Source of the DNA: Thermoactinomyces vulgaris
Lineage (GTDB): Bacteria > Bacillota > Bacilli > Thermoactinomycetales > Thermoactinomycetaceae
Length of the DNA stretch: 64,000 bases
Assembly (NCBI RefSeq): GCF_003688725.1
Contig: NZ_REFP01000009.1
Coordinates: forward strand, 372,001 to 436,000
Direction of reading: 5' to 3'
This document shows positions 33,246 to 43,017 of this stretch, in pieces (the first letter of the stretch is position 1; the number at the start of each line of letters is the position of its first letter). A program made the translations under genes and the position numbers. The notes beneath the pieces are model-generated. The model was not told the DNA's origin. It saw only the letters and a list, made by a program, of their open reading frames with translations, and made no database searches.

Positions 33246-35321
33246 TCACCCCTTCACGGTTTTGGGTTGATGCGGAACATACGGCGCTTCTTTTGCCGAC
33301 AGGGGTTCGTGTTTGACCAGCACCTTGTACCAGATGCGGGCCGCATCCACAATAATCACAAGCACAAAAGCAATGAACAAGAAGGTTAAGACGGCATCAA
33401 TCTGATTGTTCAAAACGATGCGTTTCATTTCTTCAATCGATTGCGCCGGACCCAGCAACTGGTTGTTGGCAATCGCTCCGGAATATTTGTTGGCCGCCGC
33501 GATAAATCCGATCGAAGGATCGGAATGGAACAACTTTTGCCATCCCGCTGTCATGGTGACGATGGTCAGCCATCCCAGCGGAATGAACGTTACCCAGGAG
33601 TAGGCGGCTTTTCCCATCTTGATCAAAATAGTGGTGCCGACAACCAGCGCAACGACCGCGAGCATTTGGTTGGCGATCCCAAACAGGGGCCATAACGTGT
33701 TAATGCCGCCCAACGGGTCGATGACGCCCTGGTATAAAAAGTATCCCCAGCCGGCAACGACCAGTGCGCTCGCCAGGATGTTTGCCGGATAAAACTTGGT
33801 GTCTCCCAGTTTCGGGACAACCCTTCCCATCAAGTCTTGCAAAATGAAGCGGCCCACTCGGGTACCGGCATCAATGGTGGTCAGAATGAACACGGCTTCA
33901 AACAAAATGGCAAAATGATACCAGAATGCCATCAACGATTGACCGCCGATCACTTCAGAAAAGATGACGGACATTCCGACGGCAAGGGTCGGAGCTCCGC
34001 CGGTGCGGGAAAGAATGGTGCTTTCACCGACCGATTCAGCCAGTTGCGACAAATCCTGTGGCGTTACGGTGAATCCCATCTCCGTCACGGCCCGGGCTGC
34101 CGAAATGACGTCATTTCCGATCACCGAAGCCGGACTGTTCATGGCAAAGTACACACCGGGGGTCAGGATGCATGCCGCGACCAATGCCATGATGGCGACG
34201 AAAGATTCGGTCAGCATTCCTCCGTATCCAATCATGGTGGCATGGGATTCCCGGGCGATCATTTTGGGAGTGGTGCCGGATGAAACCAAAGCGTGAAATC
34301 CGGAAATGGCACCACAAGCGATGGTGATAAAGACAAACGGGAACAAATCGCCGGAGAACACGGGACCGGTTCCGTCAATAAATTGGGTTAAGGCCGGCAT
34401 TTGAAGATCCGGCAAGACAATGAGAATGCCGACAGCCAGTCCGAAAATGACCCCCACTTTCAAAAAGGTGCTTAAATAATCGCGTGGAGCGAGCAAAAGC
34501 CAAACCGGAAGAACCGAAGCGACAAAGCCGTAAATAATCATCATCCAGGCGATGGTGGTGCCTTCAAACGTGAAGTGGGAAGACAGGGCTGGATGAGCGG
34601 ATACATATTGTCCCCCGTAAATGGACAAGAGCAACAAGGCAAACCCGATGATGGAGGCTTCCAGCACTCTCCCCGGCCGCAGATAGCGCATGTAAATGCC
34701 CATAAATATGGCGATGGGGATCGTCATCACAATGGTGAACATTCCCCACGGGCTGTGTGCGAGCGCTTGTACAACCACCAATGCCAAAACCGCCAGCAAA
34801 ATAATCATAATTCCCAAAATGGCGATGGCAGCCGTGAATCCGCCGACCGGGCCGATTTCTTCGCGTGCCATGTCACCGAGCGACTTTCCGTTTCGCCGCA
34901 TGGAGCCGAACAAAATGATAAAATCTTGCACGGCCCCGCCAAGCACCACGCCGACGATGATCCAAATCGTTCCCGGCAAATACCCCATTTGTGCCGCCAA
35001 AATGGGACCGACAAGGGGACCGGCGCCGGCAATGGCCGCAAAATGGTGGCCGAACAACACCCATTTGTTGGTGGGAACATAATCTTTGCCGTCGTTATGA
35101 ATTTCTGCCGGAGTTTTCCGATTGTCATCCAATTCGAAAATTTTCCGCGCGATAAAACGGCTGTAAAAACGGTAAGCAACCGCATAGGTGCAGACGGCGG
35201 CGATAATCAGCCAAAATGAGTTCACCGATTCGCCGCGGTTTAAGGCCAAAACGGCCAAACCGGCGGCGCCTAATACGGATATTCCTCCCCATATGAGAAT
35301 GGACAATAGTCGATTTTTCAC
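33246..35321 (-). CDS. cstA: Carbon starvation protein CstA family transporter
   Basis: 691 residues with many membrane helices and the family motifs HFAAIAGAGPLVGPILAAQ and SGTTPKMIARES. Family members import pyruvate or peptides under carbon limitation. I start it at GTG 35321, which follows AGGAGGG by a few bases; the longer frame with upstream ATG has no ribosome site. Two Spo0A-like boxes and a TATAAT lie upstream. Transcribed with the YbdD gene. Confidence 0.93.
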   Translation of the reverse strand: MKNRLLSILIWGGISVLGAAGLAVLALNRGESVNSFWLIIAAVCTYAVAYRFYSRFIARKIFELDDNRKTPAEIHNDGKDYVPTNKWVLFGHHFAAIAGAGPLVGPILAAQMGYLPGTIWIIVGVVLGGAVQDFIILFGSMRRNGKSLGDMAREEIGPVGGFTAAIAILGIMIILLAVLALVVVQALAHSPWGMFTIVMTIPIAIFMGIYMRYLRPGRVLEASIIGFALLLLSIYGGQYVSAHPALSSHFTFEGTTIAWMMIIYGFVASVLPVWLLLAPRDYLSTFLKVGVIFGLAVGILIVLPDLQMPALTQFIDGTGPVFSGDLFPFVFITIACGAISGFHALVSSGTTPKMIARESHATMIGYGGMLTESFVAIMALVAACILTPGVYFAMNSPASVIGNDVISAARAVTEMGFTVTPQDLSQLAESVGESTILSRTGGAPTLAVGMSVIFSEVIGGQSLMAFWYHFAILFEAVFILTTIDAGTRVGRFILQDLMGRVVPKLGDTKFYPANILASALVVAGWGYFLYQGVIDPLGGINTLWPLFGIANQMLAVVALVVGTTILIKMGKAAYSWVTFIPLGWLTIVTMTAGWQKLFHSDPSIGFIAAANKYSGAIANNQLLGPAQSIEEMKRIVLNNQIDAVLTFLFIAFVLVIIVDAARIWYKVLVKHEPLSAKEAPYVPHQPKTVKG

Positions 35322-35413
35322 TTTCAACCCTCCTGCTGATGAGAATTCGTCCGAACCGGTTGAATGGCGTTGCTTCATCGAATTCATCAAAATATTTATT
35401 GAATTTTATCATT

Positions 35414-35468
35414 ATTATACTGGAGATTTTTCATGATTTCGACAAAAATATTTCCGGTTTTCGTCAAA
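35414..35468 (-). promoter_or_regulatory. Putative cstA promoter with Spo0A boxes
   Basis: On the minus strand: TTTGACGAA (35460-35468, 8 of 9 to TTTGTCRAA), TTTGTCGAA (35438-35446, exact 0A box), then TATAAT at 35414-35419. The exact box overlaps the -35 position with a long 20-base gap to the -10, as seen at Spo0A-activated sigma-A promoters such as spoIIG. Confidence 0.5.
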
Positions 35469-35613
35469 AAATAAGGTCTCGGTTCCCACGGACCTGTATT
35501 TAAAAGGACGGAGCCAAAGAAAAACTAATGAAATTTACGGTTTTATGCTATACTGTGAGAAGTTAAAGTGGAAGAATAATAAGGCACGCGATTGTTTAGC
35601 GGAGGTGAACGAG

Positions 35614-35904
35614 ATGGCGATTTCCAAAGAAGAGGTTTATAAAGTGGCTGAACTGGCCCGTTTGAAATTAAGTGAAGAGGAAGCGGAGCGGTTTACCAGC
35701 CAGTTAAATGATATTTTGGAGTTTGCCAATAAATTGAACGAATTGGACACAGATCATGTGGAACCGACCAGCCATGTTTTACCGATGATCAATGTGATGC
35801 GGGAAGATGAAGTGCGTCCGTCCCTGGACCGGGAAAAAGTATTGAAAAATGCACCGGAACATCAAGACGGAATGTTTCGTGTGCCGGCAGTTTTTGAAGA
35901 GTAA
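35614..35904 (+). CDS. gatC: Asp/Glu-tRNA amidotransferase subunit C
   Basis: 96 residues; belt subunit of the GatCAB complex that turns Glu-tRNA(Gln) and Asp-tRNA(Asn) into Gln/Asn-tRNA. Typical motifs: [20 protein letters not shown] and [13 protein letters not shown] 35614 follows GGAGGTGAAC. An extended -10 (TGCTATACT, 35546-35554) is the likely promoter element. First of gatC-gatA-gatB. Confidence 0.95.
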   Translation: MAISKEEVYKVAELARLKLSEEEAERFTSQLNDILEFANKLNELDTDHVEPTSHVLPMINVMREDEVRPSLDREKVLKNAPEHQDGMFRVPAVFEE

Positions 35905-35915
35905 GGGGGAGAACG

Positions 35916-37382
35916 ATGTCGCTGTTTAATGAATCCATAAAGAGCATACATAAACGCTTGGCAGATCGTGAAATTTCGGCCACAGATCTGGTGAATGAAT
36001 CCTTGCGGCGCATTGAAGAAGTCGACGGACAAGTGAAAGCTTTTGTTCACGTGGATGCGGAAGGCGCCCGAAAGCGTGCGGAGGAGTTGGACAAGAAGCT
36101 TGCAAACGCTTCGGAAAAAGGTCTGCTCGCCGCTTTACCGGCAGGCATCAAGGACAATATTTGCACCGAAGGCATGACCACGACGTGTGCCAGCCAGCTT
36201 TTGTCCAATTACCAGCCGATCTATAACGCCACGGTGATGGATAAATTGGAACAGGCCGAAGCGGTGACGGTGGGAAAAATGAACATGGACGAATTTGCGA
36301 TGGGTTCCTCCACGGAAAACTCCTCTCTCCACTTGACCCGCAATCCGTGGGATCTAAACCGGGTACCCGGAGGATCCAGCGGAGGTTCGGCCGCAGCGGT
36401 GGCCGCCCGCGAAGTCTATTTCTCACTGGGATCGGATACCGGCGGATCGATCCGCCAACCGGCAGCATATTGCGGCGTGGTTGGCATGAAGCCGACCTAC
36501 GGGCGTGTTTCCCGTTATGGTTTGGTGGCTTTTGCCTCTTCGTTGGATCAAATCGGGCCGTTGACGAAAAACGTGGAAGACACCGCTTATGTCTTGCAAG
36601 CCATTTCCGGTCACGATCCTCATGACACCACCTCGGCCCCGGTAGAAGTGCCGGACTATCTGTCCGCTTTGACCGGAGAGATCAAAGGCATGAAGGTGGC
36701 CGTGGCCAAAGAAATGTTGGGAGAAGGTATTGATCCTTTCGTACGTGAAACGGTTCAAAAAGCGATTGACCAGCTGGAAAAAATGGGCGCACATGTGGAG
36801 GAAGTTTCCCTTCCCCATATGGAATATGCGGTAGCGGCCTACTACATCATTGCCCCGGCGGAAGCCTCTTCCAACCTGGCCCGCTTTGACGGCGTGCGGT
36901 ACGGGGTTCGCAAAACCGGGAAAAACTTGTTGGATCTTTATCTGGAATCGCGCAGTCAGGGCTTCGGTCCCGAAGTGAAACGGCGGATCATGCTCGGAAC
37001 TTATGCCCTCAGCTCCGGTTATTATGATGCTTACTACAAAAAGGCACAAAAAGTGAGAACATTGATCCGTCAGGATTTCGAGAACGTATTCAAGCAATTT
37101 GACGTGATTGTCGGACCGACCACGCCGACAACGGCCTTTAAAATCGGCGAACAGGCGGACGATCCGCTGACCATGTATATGAACGATATTTTGACCATTC
37201 CGGTCAATCTGGCAGGATTGCCGGCCATTAGTGTTCCGTGCGGTCTGGCAGACGGCATGCCGGTTGGTTTGCAGATCATTGGCCAGCCTTTTGCCGAATC
37301 GACGGTATTGCGCGTGGCTCATGCCTATGAACAACAAACTGAGTCATTGCCGGCTCCGATGGTGGGAGGGAACGCAGAATGA
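35916..37382 (+). CDS. gatA: Asp/Glu-tRNA amidotransferase subunit A
   Basis: 488-residue amidase-signature subunit that releases ammonia from glutamine. The Ser-cisSer-Lys triad is visible as Lys79 (GIKDNI), Ser154 (PGGSSGGS) and Ser178 (DTGGSIR), the same numbers as in the S. aureus enzyme. AAGGGGGAG precedes the ATG. Its stop overlaps the gatB start. Confidence 0.97.
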   Translation: MSLFNESIKSIHKRLADREISATDLVNESLRRIEEVDGQVKAFVHVDAEGARKRAEELDKKLANASEKGLLAALPAGIKDNICTEGMTTTCASQLLSNYQPIYNATVMDKLEQAEAVTVGKMNMDEFAMGSSTENSSLHLTRNPWDLNRVPGGSSGGSAAAVAAREVYFSLGSDTGGSIRQPAAYCGVVGMKPTYGRVSRYGLVAFASSLDQIGPLTKNVEDTAYVLQAISGHDPHDTTSAPVEVPDYLSALTGEIKGMKVAVAKEMLGEGIDPFVRETVQKAIDQLEKMGAHVEEVSLPHMEYAVAAYYIIAPAEASSNLARFDGVRYGVRKTGKNLLDLYLESRSQGFGPEVKRRIMLGTYALSSGYYDAYYKKAQKVRTLIRQDFENVFKQFDVIVGPTTPTTAFKIGEQADDPLTMYMNDILTIPVNLAGLPAISVPCGLADGMPVGLQIIGQPFAESTVLRVAHAYEQQTESLPAPMVGGNAE

Positions 37383-38818
37383 GTAAATATGAAACAGTCA
37401 TCGGTTTGGAAGTTCACGTCGAACTGTCCACGAAATCCAAAATCTTTTGCGGTTGTTCGACTGAGTTCGGAGCTCCCCCCAACACGAATACCTGTCCGGT
37501 TTGCCTGGGGCATCCCGGCGTGCTTCCGGTATTGAACAAACAAGCAGTGAATTTCGCGATGAAAGCCGCCATGGCCCTGAATTGTGAGATTGCCGAATAC
37601 AGCAAGTTTGACAGGAAAAACTATTTTTATCCGGACAGCCCGAAAGCTTACCAAATCTCTCAATATGATCAACCGATCGGCCAAAACGGATGGATTGAAA
37701 TCGAAGTTGACGGAAAAAAGAAACGCATCGGAATCACGCGCTTGCATCTGGAAGAAGACGCCGGAAAGCTCAATCACAGCGATAACGGCGACGGTTCCCT
37801 GGTTGATTTCAACCGTGTGGGCGTGCCGCTGATTGAGATTGTATCCGAACCCGATCTCCGTTCACCGGCCGAAGCCCGGGCTTACTTGGAAAAATTAAAA
37901 ACGATCATCCAGTACACGGGTGTATCCGATGTCCGGATGGAAGAAGGTTCGTTGCGTTGCGATGCCAATATCAGTTTGCGTCCGGTCGGCCAAAAAGAAT
38001 TCGGCACCAAGACGGAAATGAAAAACTTAAACTCGTTCAAAAACGTGGAAAAAGCGCTGGAATATGAACAAAAACGGCAACAGGAAATTTTGGACCGCGG
38101 CGAAAAAGTGGTGCAACAAACCTTGCGCTGGCTGGAACAGGAAAACCGGACGAAAACCATGCGCAGCAAAGAGGAAGCGCACGATTACCGTTACTTCCCC
38201 GAACCGGATCTGGTTACGCTTCATATTGACGAAGCTTGGAAAGAAGAAATCCGCGCAAGCATCCCTGAATTGCCGGATCAGCGAAAAGAACGGTACCAAA
38301 AAGAGTTCGGGCTCAGTGATTATGATGCGGGAATTTTGACCAGCTCCAAAGCCGTTGCCGATTTTTATGAAGAGACAGTGACGAAAAAAGCGGATCCGAA
38401 ACTGGCTTCCAACTGGATTATCACTGAACTGTTGGGATACCTGAACCGGGAAGGCATTGAAATCGAAGCCATCCGGATGACACCGGCTCATTTGGCTGAA
38501 ATGATCTTATTGATCCAAAAAGGAACCATCAGCAGCAAAATCGCGAAAAAAGTGTTCAAGGAAATGCTGGATACCGGAAAAGACCCCGGCACCATCGTGA
38601 AAGAAAAAGGATGGGTCCAAATCAGTGACGAAGGGAAGCTGAAAGAGGAAGTCGCAAAAGTGATTGCCGCCAACCCGCAATCCGTTGAGGACTTTAAAAA
38701 CGGAAAAGACCGGGCGCTTGGTTTCCTGGTTGGTCAGGTGATGAAAGCAACCCGGGGCCAAGCCAATCCGAAATTGGTGAATGAGTTGATCTTAAAACAA
38801 ATTCAATCGTCCAATTAA
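37379..38818 (+). CDS. gatB: Asp/Glu-tRNA amidotransferase subunit B
   Basis: 479 residues; kinase-like subunit that activates the tRNA-bound carboxylate. Signatures: [28 protein letters not shown] with zinc-type Cys, [21 protein letters not shown]-terminal YqeY-like helical tail. ATGA overlap with gatA (4 bases) shows translational coupling. Confidence 0.97.
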   Translation: MSKYETVIGLEVHVELSTKSKIFCGCSTEFGAPPNTNTCPVCLGHPGVLPVLNKQAVNFAMKAAMALNCEIAEYSKFDRKNYFYPDSPKAYQISQYDQPIGQNGWIEIEVDGKKKRIGITRLHLEEDAGKLNHSDNGDGSLVDFNRVGVPLIEIVSEPDLRSPAEARAYLEKLKTIIQYTGVSDVRMEEGSLRCDANISLRPVGQKEFGTKTEMKNLNSFKNVEKALEYEQKRQQEILDRGEKVVQQTLRWLEQENRTKTMRSKEEAHDYRYFPEPDLVTLHIDEAWKEEIRASIPELPDQRKERYQKEFGLSDYDAGILTSSKAVADFYEETVTKKADPKLASNWIITELLGYLNREGIEIEAIRMTPAHLAEMILLIQKGTISSKIAKKVFKEMLDTGKDPGTIVKEKGWVQISDEGKLKEEVAKVIAANPQSVEDFKNGKDRALGFLVGQVMKATRGQANPKLVNELILKQIQSSN

Positions 38819-38819
38819 A

Positions 38820-38847
38820 AAGCTCGCCTTTCGGCGGGCTTCTTTCT
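38820..38847 (+). terminator. Terminator of gatCAB
   Basis: AGCTCGCC / GGCGGGCT stem with a TTTC loop followed by TCTTTCT; moderate strength, read-through into the next gene is possible. Confidence 0.7.
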
Positions 38848-38867
38848 AATCAGAAGGAGGCTTGGTT

Positions 38868-39179
38868 GTGCTGCTTTTTCATCTTGTGATTATTGCGCTT
38901 CTGTTGGGGGCGGGGGTTTATTTTTTATTTTTGGTGCCGGCTCCTTATGAAGCGGTTACTTTTTTGATTTTTGCGTTGTACTTTTTGTTGACTTATTATG
39001 AACGGACGGCCCGGGCGTTTCCCAAACCGGTTTATTGGGTGACGGTTTTTTTGCTGGCTTTAAACGGAGTGGCTCAGGTCTTTTTTTATGCGGAAGGCCT
39101 GATGAATGGGATGATCAGCTTCTTTTTTGCTCTTTTGACATTTAAATCCATGCAGAAAGTGGCAGATCATTCAAAATAA
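38868..39179 (+). CDS. Small membrane protein of unknown function
   Basis: 103 residues, four hydrophobic segments (LLFHLVIIALLLGAGVYFLF, AVTFLIFALYFLLTYY, VYWVTVFLLALNGVAQVFFY, NGMISFFFALLTFKSM). GTG 38868 is seven bases after GGAGG; the TTG six bases earlier is too close to it. Followed 11 bases later by the sirohydrochlorin chelatase gene, so the two are probably co-transcribed. Family not recognised. Confidence 0.72.
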   Translation: MLLFHLVIIALLLGAGVYFLFLVPAPYEAVTFLIFALYFLLTYYERTARAFPKPVYWVTVFLLALNGVAQVFFYAEGLMNGMISFFFALLTFKSMQKVADHSK

Positions 39180-39190
39180 GGGGATGTGTG

Positions 39191-39952
39191 ATGGCGGAAA
39201 AAATCGGGGTGCTGGTGATTGCTCATGGTTCCAGAAGCAAACAGTGGGTCCGGTTGGTTGATGATGCCGCAAAACAGGTAAAAACGGACCATCCGCTTAC
39301 GGTCGGTTTTTTGGAACTGGTGAAAGGGCGGAAGATTCAAGACGGAATTGATGCATTGGAAGCCCAAGGGGTAAACCGGATTTTCGCCATCCCTTTGTTT
39401 GCTTCTTCCGGCAGCAAACATATTGAAGAAATCCGGTTTATGTTGGGGCTGACCGGCCGTCTTCCGGCCGCATCCGATGCCGCACCGTTGAACGTGCATG
39501 CCAAAGTGGCGATGAGTCCCGCGATGGACGACCATCCGTACATTGCGGAAATGTTGGCCAAAAGAATCCAAGCTCTTATCCGGAAACCGGAGGAAGAGGC
39601 GGTTTTGCTGGTGGGACACGGAAATGGATTGCCTGGTTTCAAAGAGAAGTGGGAAGCCGGAGTGAACGGATTGGTGAAGCAGCTGCGGCGAAAGTTTCCT
39701 TTGGCCTGTATCACCTCTGCCTCCCTTTCATCGGACGAATTGCGAAAACGGGCTGATGCTTTGAGTCAGAAATACCGGGTGTTGGTTTTGCCTTTGTTTT
39801 TAAGCGAGGGGTACTTCACTGACCAACTGATTCCCTCCCGTTTGGAAGGATTGAAGGTGGAATACCTCAGGTCGGCATACTTGCCGGATCCGGGGGTTTC
39901 CCGTTGGATGGAGGCCATGGTGGAGGACCTGAAGAAAAAGACCAAGTCATAA
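39191..39952 (+). CDS. Sirohydrochlorin chelatase (CbiX/SirB family)
   Basis: 254 residues made of two tandem class II chelatase halves: the metal-binding His12 lies in VIAHGSR and a second His in LLVGHGNG near residue 141. Inserts iron or cobalt into sirohydrochlorin for siroheme or cobalamin. ATG 39191 with AAGGGGATG upstream. Other siroheme genes are not adjacent, so the metal cannot be told from context; cobalamin is needed by MetH of this window. Confidence 0.85.
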   Translation: MAEKIGVLVIAHGSRSKQWVRLVDDAAKQVKTDHPLTVGFLELVKGRKIQDGIDALEAQGVNRIFAIPLFASSGSKHIEEIRFMLGLTGRLPAASDAAPLNVHAKVAMSPAMDDHPYIAEMLAKRIQALIRKPEEEAVLLVGHGNGLPGFKEKWEAGVNGLVKQLRRKFPLACITSASLSSDELRKRADALSQKYRVLVLPLFLSEGYFTDQLIPSRLEGLKVEYLRSAYLPDPGVSRWMEAMVEDLKKKTKS

Positions 39953-39974
39953 CAGATGACTTGGTCTTTTCTTT
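39939..39974. terminator. Bidirectional terminator, chelatase / ykuS
   Basis: AGACCAAGTCAT / ATGACTTGGTCT, a 12-bp stem including the chelatase stop codon, with T-rich tails on both sides; the minus strand also ends the ykuS-like gene here. Confidence 0.9.
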
Positions 39975-40224
39975 AAGATCCGGCAATTTGTTCAATCCTC
40001 CGGCAAACTTCTTCCGGGGTCAGGCCGCTTGCGCTGATGACCGGACAGTTTTCCACTTGGTCTTGCATGCCCATTAAATTCTGATCTTGTCCGGATATGA
40101 CAATTGCGGCATAATTACCTTGATTTTGCAGTGATTCCGCTTGATATTCCTCCACTTGGAAACCTCTTTGGCTCAAGTAATCACGGACGGGCGATAATCC
40201 GGCTTCCACTGCAACGCGTTTCAT
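39973..40224 (-). CDS. ykuS: YkuS family protein (UPF0180)
   Basis: 83 residues; starts KRVAVEAGLSPVRDYLSQRG and contains ISGQDQNLMGMQD and the SASGLTPEEVCRRIE end, all typical of the UPF0180/YkuS family of Bacillales. Function unknown. CAGGAGGGA precedes the ATG. Single gene. Confidence 0.88.
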   Translation of the reverse strand: MKRVAVEAGLSPVRDYLSQRGFQVEEYQAESLQNQGNYAAIVISGQDQNLMGMQDQVENCPVISASGLTPEEVCRRIEQIAGS

Positions 40225-40309
40225 GATTTAATCCCTCCTGTTTCTTGGTACGTTGTTAGTTTGATGGAAATGGCCCGGAATTATACGAAATGATGTGGGA
40301 GGAGAGAGG

Positions 40310-41407
40310 ATGGAGAAAATCCGTTATTGGGGATGGATGGGATTTTTATTGTGGATGATCGTTTTTTTGCCTTTGTTGCCGGCAGAGGCCCATCCGTTGC
40401 ATCTGGTGTCTACGGATCTTTCGGTCGAAGGCAATCAAATTCATGTCTCGATGCTGATCAATGAGCCCCTGTTGGAACAGGTGGCGGGGAAGCAGCTGGT
40501 GCTGAAGGAAAATAAAGTGCGTGAAGAACAGGAGAATCAAATCGAAAGCTATATAAAAACACGGTTTGTTGCAAAAAATAATAACCGTCCGATGCCATTC
40601 ACATTGAAAGAAATCACCCGGCCGGAACCGGGGCACTACAGGGTGGAGGGAGTGTTTGTTTCCACGGAACCGGTTGGCAAAGTGGATTTGTCCTATCAAA
40701 TGTTCTTTGAATTCAACAAAAGCCAACACCAAAACGTGGTCAAGATCCATAACGGGGATCAGGAAGGGCATTATGTTTTTCATGATGACAACCGGCATCT
40801 GACTTTTTCCAAACAAACGGATTTGTCGGTTTGGCTGACGGCCAAAGAGTTTGTTTATATGGGAATGACACACATTTGGTTTGGGTTTGATCACTTGGCT
40901 TTTTTGGCGGGTCTTCTGGTGGCCGCGGGAAACGCGAAAAACTTGTTGAAGGTGATTACTTGTTTCACCGTTGCCCATTCCATCACGTTGATTTTGGCCG
41001 TCATGGACATTATTGCAGCCCCCTCCAAGTGGGTGGAAGTGCTGATTGCACTGACCATTGTTTATGTTGCAGTGGAGAATTTCTTTTTCCGGACATACCC
41101 TCATCGACTGACGGTGACGTTTTTCTTCGGATTGATTCACGGTCTCGGGTTTGCCGGTTCGCTGGCGGATATCCACTTGCCCAAAACCAATTTTCTCACC
41201 GCCCTTTTTTCGTTTAATGCGGGGATTGAAATCGGGCAATTGCTGGTGGTTTCCCTTGTGTTCCCGTTGCTCCGGCGGATCCGCATGCAAAACGGGGCGC
41301 TTGAGCGCCGGGCCATCCGGTGGGTTTCGGCGGTGATGGCGGTGTTGGGAATTTTGTGGATGGTGGAGCGGGCTTTTGAGATTCAGATTCCGTTTTTCCC
41401 GATTTGA
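40310..41407 (+). CDS. HupE/UreJ-type membrane protein
   Basis: 365 residues. A signal peptide (ends near LPAEA) leads an extracellular N-terminal domain (about 27-190), followed by six or seven membrane helices beginning with MGMTHIWFGFDHLAFLAGLL and including VEVLIALTIVYVAVENFFF and GLIHGLGFAGSL. This matches the HupE/UreJ_2 family; the conserved His residues (HIWFGFDH, CFTVAHS, GLIHGLG) suggest metal handling, perhaps nickel or copper transport. ATG 40310 follows GGAGGAGAG. No hydrogenase or urease genes are nearby. Confidence 0.82.
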   Translation: MEKIRYWGWMGFLLWMIVFLPLLPAEAHPLHLVSTDLSVEGNQIHVSMLINEPLLEQVAGKQLVLKENKVREEQENQIESYIKTRFVAKNNNRPMPFTLKEITRPEPGHYRVEGVFVSTEPVGKVDLSYQMFFEFNKSQHQNVVKIHNGDQEGHYVFHDDNRHLTFSKQTDLSVWLTAKEFVYMGMTHIWFGFDHLAFLAGLLVAAGNAKNLLKVITCFTVAHSITLILAVMDIIAAPSKWVEVLIALTIVYVAVENFFFRTYPHRLTVTFFFGLIHGLGFAGSLADIHLPKTNFLTALFSFNAGIEIGQLLVVSLVFPLLRRIRMQNGALERRAIRWVSAVMAVLGILWMVERAFEIQIPFFPI

Positions 41408-41486
41408 AGAAGAATGAATTTGTTTTTGTTATAATTAATTATTAAAGATGAACAATACTTTACATTTATAGAAGGATGTGTCGTTC

Positions 41487-42905
41487 ATGGCAAAAAGTCA
41501 TATCGGAGTAATCGGACTGGCAGTGATGGGCAAAAATCTGGCTTTGAATATGGAAAGCAAAGGTTATACCGTATCTGTCTTCAACCGTTCTCCGGAGCGG
41601 ACGAAAAAGCTGACCGAAAAACACAGCGATTTGAATATCGTTGGTACATATACCATGGAAGAATTTGTTCAGTCTCTTCAAAGGCCGCGCCGGATCATGT
41701 TGATGGTCAAAGCCGGCCAACCGACGGATGACATGATTCAACAACTGAAAAAATACCTGGAACCCGGCGATATCGTGATTGACGGCGGCAATGCCTTTTA
41801 CGAGGACACCATTCGCCGCAGCAAAGAATTGGAAGCCACCGGGATTCATTTTATCGGGGCCGGGGTGTCCGGAGGGGAAGAAGGAGCTCTGCACGGACCG
41901 GCCATTATGCCGGGAGGATCCAAAGAAGCCTATGAGCAGGTCCAACATATTTTGACCGACATTTCCGCCAAAGTAAACGGCGATCCCTGCTGCACCTATA
42001 TTGGCCCGGACGGAGCCGGACATTATGTAAAAATGGTTCACAACGGCATCGAATACGGCGACATGCAATTGATCAGCGAAGCTTATCATTTGTTGAAACA
42101 TCTGTTAAACATGAATGCCGAAGAATTGCATGAGGTCTTTAAAGAATGGAACCAAGGCGAGTTGAACAGTTACCTGATCGAAATCACGGCAGACATCTTT
42201 ACCAAAGTCGATAAGGAAACCGGACAGCCGTTGGTTGAATTGATCCTGGATACCGCCGGGCAAAAAGGAACCGGAAAGTGGACGAGCCAAAGCTCCTTGG
42301 ATCTCGGCGTCCCGCTCTCCATTATCACCCAGTCGGTTTATTCCCGCTTTTTGTCGGCCATGAAAGAAGAGCGGGTTAAAGCCAGCCAGGTCTTAAAAGG
42401 GCCGAAAACCGGCTGCCATACGGTGATCGAGGACCGGGAAGCATTGATCGAATCGATCCGCAAAGCCCTTTATGCCAGCAAGATCTGTTCGTATGCCCAA
42501 GGATTTGCCCAAATGAAAGCTGCATCCGATGCATTTGGCTGGGATTTAAAACCCGGGGAAATCGCGATGATTTTCCGTGGCGGATGCATTATCCGTGCCC
42601 AATTCCTGCAAAATATCAAAGAGGCATATGACCGGGATCCGAACTTGAGCAACTTGCTTTTGGACCCCTACTTTAAAGGGATTGTGGAAGAGTATCAGCA
42701 AGCTTGGCGGGAAGTGGTGGCAACGGCGGTGTTAAACGGCATTCCGGTGCCGGCTTTTGCCAGTGCCATCAACTACTATGACAGTTACCGCTCTGAGAAA
42801 TTGCCGGCCAACCTGTTGCAAGCCCAGCGCGATTATTTTGGAGCTCATACTTACCGGCGCATTGACCGGGAAGGCGTGTTCCATACGGAGTGGACAAAAG
42901 AATAA
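41487..42905 (+). CDS. gnd: 6-phosphogluconate dehydrogenase (decarboxylating)
   Basis: 472 residues, the long tetra-domain form of the oxidative pentose phosphate pathway. Cofactor motif [12 protein letters not shown] near the start, [18 protein letters not shown], and the catalytic Lys in [12 protein letters not shown]; the C-terminal tail reaches the partner subunit. ATG 41487 with GAAGGATG upstream; TATAAT at 41430-41435 is a likely -10. Single gene with its own terminator. Confidence 0.96.
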   Translation: MAKSHIGVIGLAVMGKNLALNMESKGYTVSVFNRSPERTKKLTEKHSDLNIVGTYTMEEFVQSLQRPRRIMLMVKAGQPTDDMIQQLKKYLEPGDIVIDGGNAFYEDTIRRSKELEATGIHFIGAGVSGGEEGALHGPAIMPGGSKEAYEQVQHILTDISAKVNGDPCCTYIGPDGAGHYVKMVHNGIEYGDMQLISEAYHLLKHLLNMNAEELHEVFKEWNQGELNSYLIEITADIFTKVDKETGQPLVELILDTAGQKGTGKWTSQSSLDLGVPLSIITQSVYSRFLSAMKEERVKASQVLKGPKTGCHTVIEDREALIESIRKALYASKICSYAQGFAQMKAASDAFGWDLKPGEIAMIFRGGCIIRAQFLQNIKEAYDRDPNLSNLLLDPYFKGIVEEYQQAWREVVATAVLNGIPVPAFASAINYYDSYRSEKLPANLLQAQRDYFGAHTYRRIDREGVFHTEWTKE

Positions 42906-42912
42906 TTTGGAG

Positions 42913-42942
42913 ACCCCGGGATATCATTTCCGGGGTTTTTTT
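42913..42942 (+). terminator. Terminator of gnd
   Basis: ACCCCGG / CCGGGGT stem with a ten-base loop followed by seven T residues. Confidence 0.92.
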
Positions 42943-42943
42943 C

Positions 42944-42997
42944 TTGCATTTTATACATAAAACGAATAATATATATCTGTGCTTCTAATAATATTCG
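42944..42997 (+). promoter_or_regulatory. Promoter with PurR-type paired boxes
   Basis: TTGCAT (42944-42949) and TAATAT (42967-42972) are 17 bases apart. The -10 overlaps the left arm of a long inverted repeat, AACGAATAATAT (from 42961) against ATATTCGTT near 42991-42999; the CGAA and TTCG cores are 27 bases apart, the arrangement of two PurR boxes in Bacillales. Repression of the permease by PurR is therefore likely. The repeat followed by TTTTTT could also fold as an attenuator. Confidence 0.6.
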
Positions 42998-43017
42998 TTT
43001 TTTGGGGGAGTTCATCC

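Noticed and set aside
42950-43015. Purine riboswitch before the permease gene
   Set aside because: No conserved junction or kissing-loop sequences; the leader is too short and contains a PurR-type palindrome instead.
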